Position numbers and translations under genes: made by a program | Assembly (NCBI GenBank): GCA_946887105.1 | Contig: CAMPKJ010000197.1 | Location: 1 to 9,153 of the forward strand | Direction: 5' to 3' | Length of the DNA: 9,153 nucleotides | From: an uncultured Acidobacteriota bacterium | Lineage (GTDB): Bacteria; Acidobacteriota; Thermoanaerobaculia; Gp7-AA8 | Part shown: positions 8,464-9,153 of the stretch, in pieces | How positions within the stretch are numbered: position 1 is the first letter of the stretch | How the letters are laid out: every line of letters begins with the position of its first letter | Notes under the pieces: model-generated | What the model was told of the DNA's origin: nothing | The model's database searches: none | Seen by the model: the letters and a program-made list of their open reading frames with translations, nothing else

Positions 8464-9153
8464 AGCGGCTCGGCGTAGGCGTCCATGAGCCGTTCCGCGG
8501 CGCGGTCGTAGCCGAACTCCTGAGCGCGTTCGGCCGCCGCGGCGCGGAGCGGAGCGGCGTCGCGCGCGAGCATCGACGTCGCGAGCGCCGCGAGCGCGTC
8601 TGGCGTGGGCGCGGACGCGATCCAGTCGCGCGGCACGAGCGCGCTGACGCCTTCGATCGGATAGGTCGCCACCGGAACGCCGCACGCCATCGCCTCCAGC
8701 ACGGCGCGATGTCCTTCATCGGAGCCGCGGGCCGTGAACAGCAGCAGATCCGCGGCGCGGTAATGCGCGGCGAGGTCCTCCTCGTGATAGCCGGCCCAGA
8801 CCACGTCGTCCGCGATTCCCAGCGTCCGCGCGAGCTGTTCGAGCGCGGGACGATGCTCGCCGTGTCCGATGATCATCAGCTTCGCGCCGCGCATCATCGA
8901 AAACGTCTGCAGCGCATCTTCGAACCCGCGTCCTTTCGACAACTTGCCGATCACGGTCACGAGCTTCCGCTCGATGTCGTACGCCGCGCGCACATCCGGT
9001 CCGTCGGGCGCGAACTGCGAGAGATCGAGCGGCGGCGGCGTGAAGATCGCGTTCGGGACGGCATCGCGAAAGGCGTCATTGATCGCGAACAGATGATCCG
9101 TGCGCCGCAGCAGCGAGCGCGTGAACGGATCACTGCGCAGCACGCGTCGCGCG
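8448..9153 (-). CDS. Glycosyltransferase, GT4/group 1 family, C-terminal part
   Basis: About 235 residues of a GT-B-fold retaining glycosyltransferase that moves a sugar from a nucleotide donor, probably for envelope polysaccharide or lipid. The frame is open to the window edge, so the N-terminal acceptor domain is missing. Visible: TPPPLDLSQFAP (interdomain strand), VTVIGKLSKGRGFEDAL (donor phosphate-binding GRGFE), MIIGHGEHRPALEQLARTLGI, DDVVWAGYHEEDLAAHYRAADLLLF and the acidic motif SDEGHRAVLEAMACGVPV, which reads as D-x7-E rather than the usual E-x7-E. The GTG at 9141-9143 is in frame but would give a protein lacking half of the fold, so it is not the start. The final residues LSSRA and the TAG stop are encoded by the right arm of the repeat at 8438-8463, so the native C-terminus may have been replaced. 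No link with the catabolic operon is evident. Confidence 0.85.
   Translation of the reverse strand, partial: ARRVLRSDPFTRSLLRRTDHLFAINDAFRDAVPNAIFTPPPLDLSQFAPDGPDVRAAYDIERKLVTVIGKLSKGRGFEDALQTFSMMRGAKLMIIGHGEHRPALEQLARTLGIADDVVWAGYHEEDLAAHYRAADLLLFTARGSDEGHRAVLEAMACGVPVATYPIEGVSALVPRDWIASAPTPDALAALATSMLARDAAPLRAAAAERAQEFGYDRAAERLMDAYAEPLSSRA

Overview
The window comes from a GC-rich Gram-negative bacterium. The Gram-negative call rests on a beta-barrel outer-membrane protein ending in Phe and on a probable lipoprotein dipeptidase. The dispersed repeat resembling GTCATCCCGAGCG...AGTCGAGGGACC, the stand-alone S23-type four-helix-bundle gene and the gene style suggest a soil-type lineage such as Acidobacteriota. 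That placement is a low-confidence guess, because no rRNA or other marker gene is present.

Layout. The left edge (1-378, +) is the 3' end of an outer-membrane beta-barrel gene. It converges on a VanX/DdpX-type D-Ala-D-Ala dipeptidase (539-1219, -). Between the two stop codons lies a 160-bp near-palindromic element bounded by CTAG on both sides. A 26-bp divergent promoter gap leads into a tightly packed plus-strand operon: luciferase-like monooxygenase (1246-2433), CE4 polysaccharide-deacetylase-like protein (2426-3133), asparaginase-II-family protein (3130-4227), 2-aminomuconate-semialdehyde-dehydrogenase-like ALDH (4214-5638), class III extradiol dioxygenase catalytic subunit of the AmnB type (5635-6555), and a fusion of the AmnA-type non-catalytic subunit with a RidA/AmnD-type 2-aminomuconate deaminase (6965-8323). 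The first four junctions overlap by 4-14 bp. The junction between the two dioxygenase subunits is broken by a 407-bp cassette (6548-6954): a four-helix-bundle (23S rRNA intervening-sequence-type) gene between perfect 35-bp inverted repeats made of a GAATTGA heptamer. Past the operon, a small repeat cluster (8332-8463) runs into the end of a convergent GT4-type glycosyltransferase (8448-9153, -) whose start lies outside the window.

How the genes fit together. The core looks like a 2-aminophenol-type meta-cleavage module. AmnB and AmnA would open an ortho-aminophenolic ring to an aminomuconic semialdehyde, the ALDH would oxidise this to 2-aminomuconate, and the RidA domain would deaminate it to 4-oxalocrotonate and ammonia. 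The upstream monooxygenase and the two C-N hydrolase-family proteins (asparaginase II, CE4) are not part of the textbook amn pathway, so the real substrate may be an amide or another nitrogen compound. The lower pathway (decarboxylase, hydratase, aldolase) is not in the window.

Most unusual points: the dioxygenase-deaminase fusion, the inverted-repeat cassette that supplies the stop of one gene and the start of the next, a Lys-to-Glu change in the asparaginase zinc-site motif, and a recurring pattern in which every repeat element here carries the stop codon of an adjacent gene.
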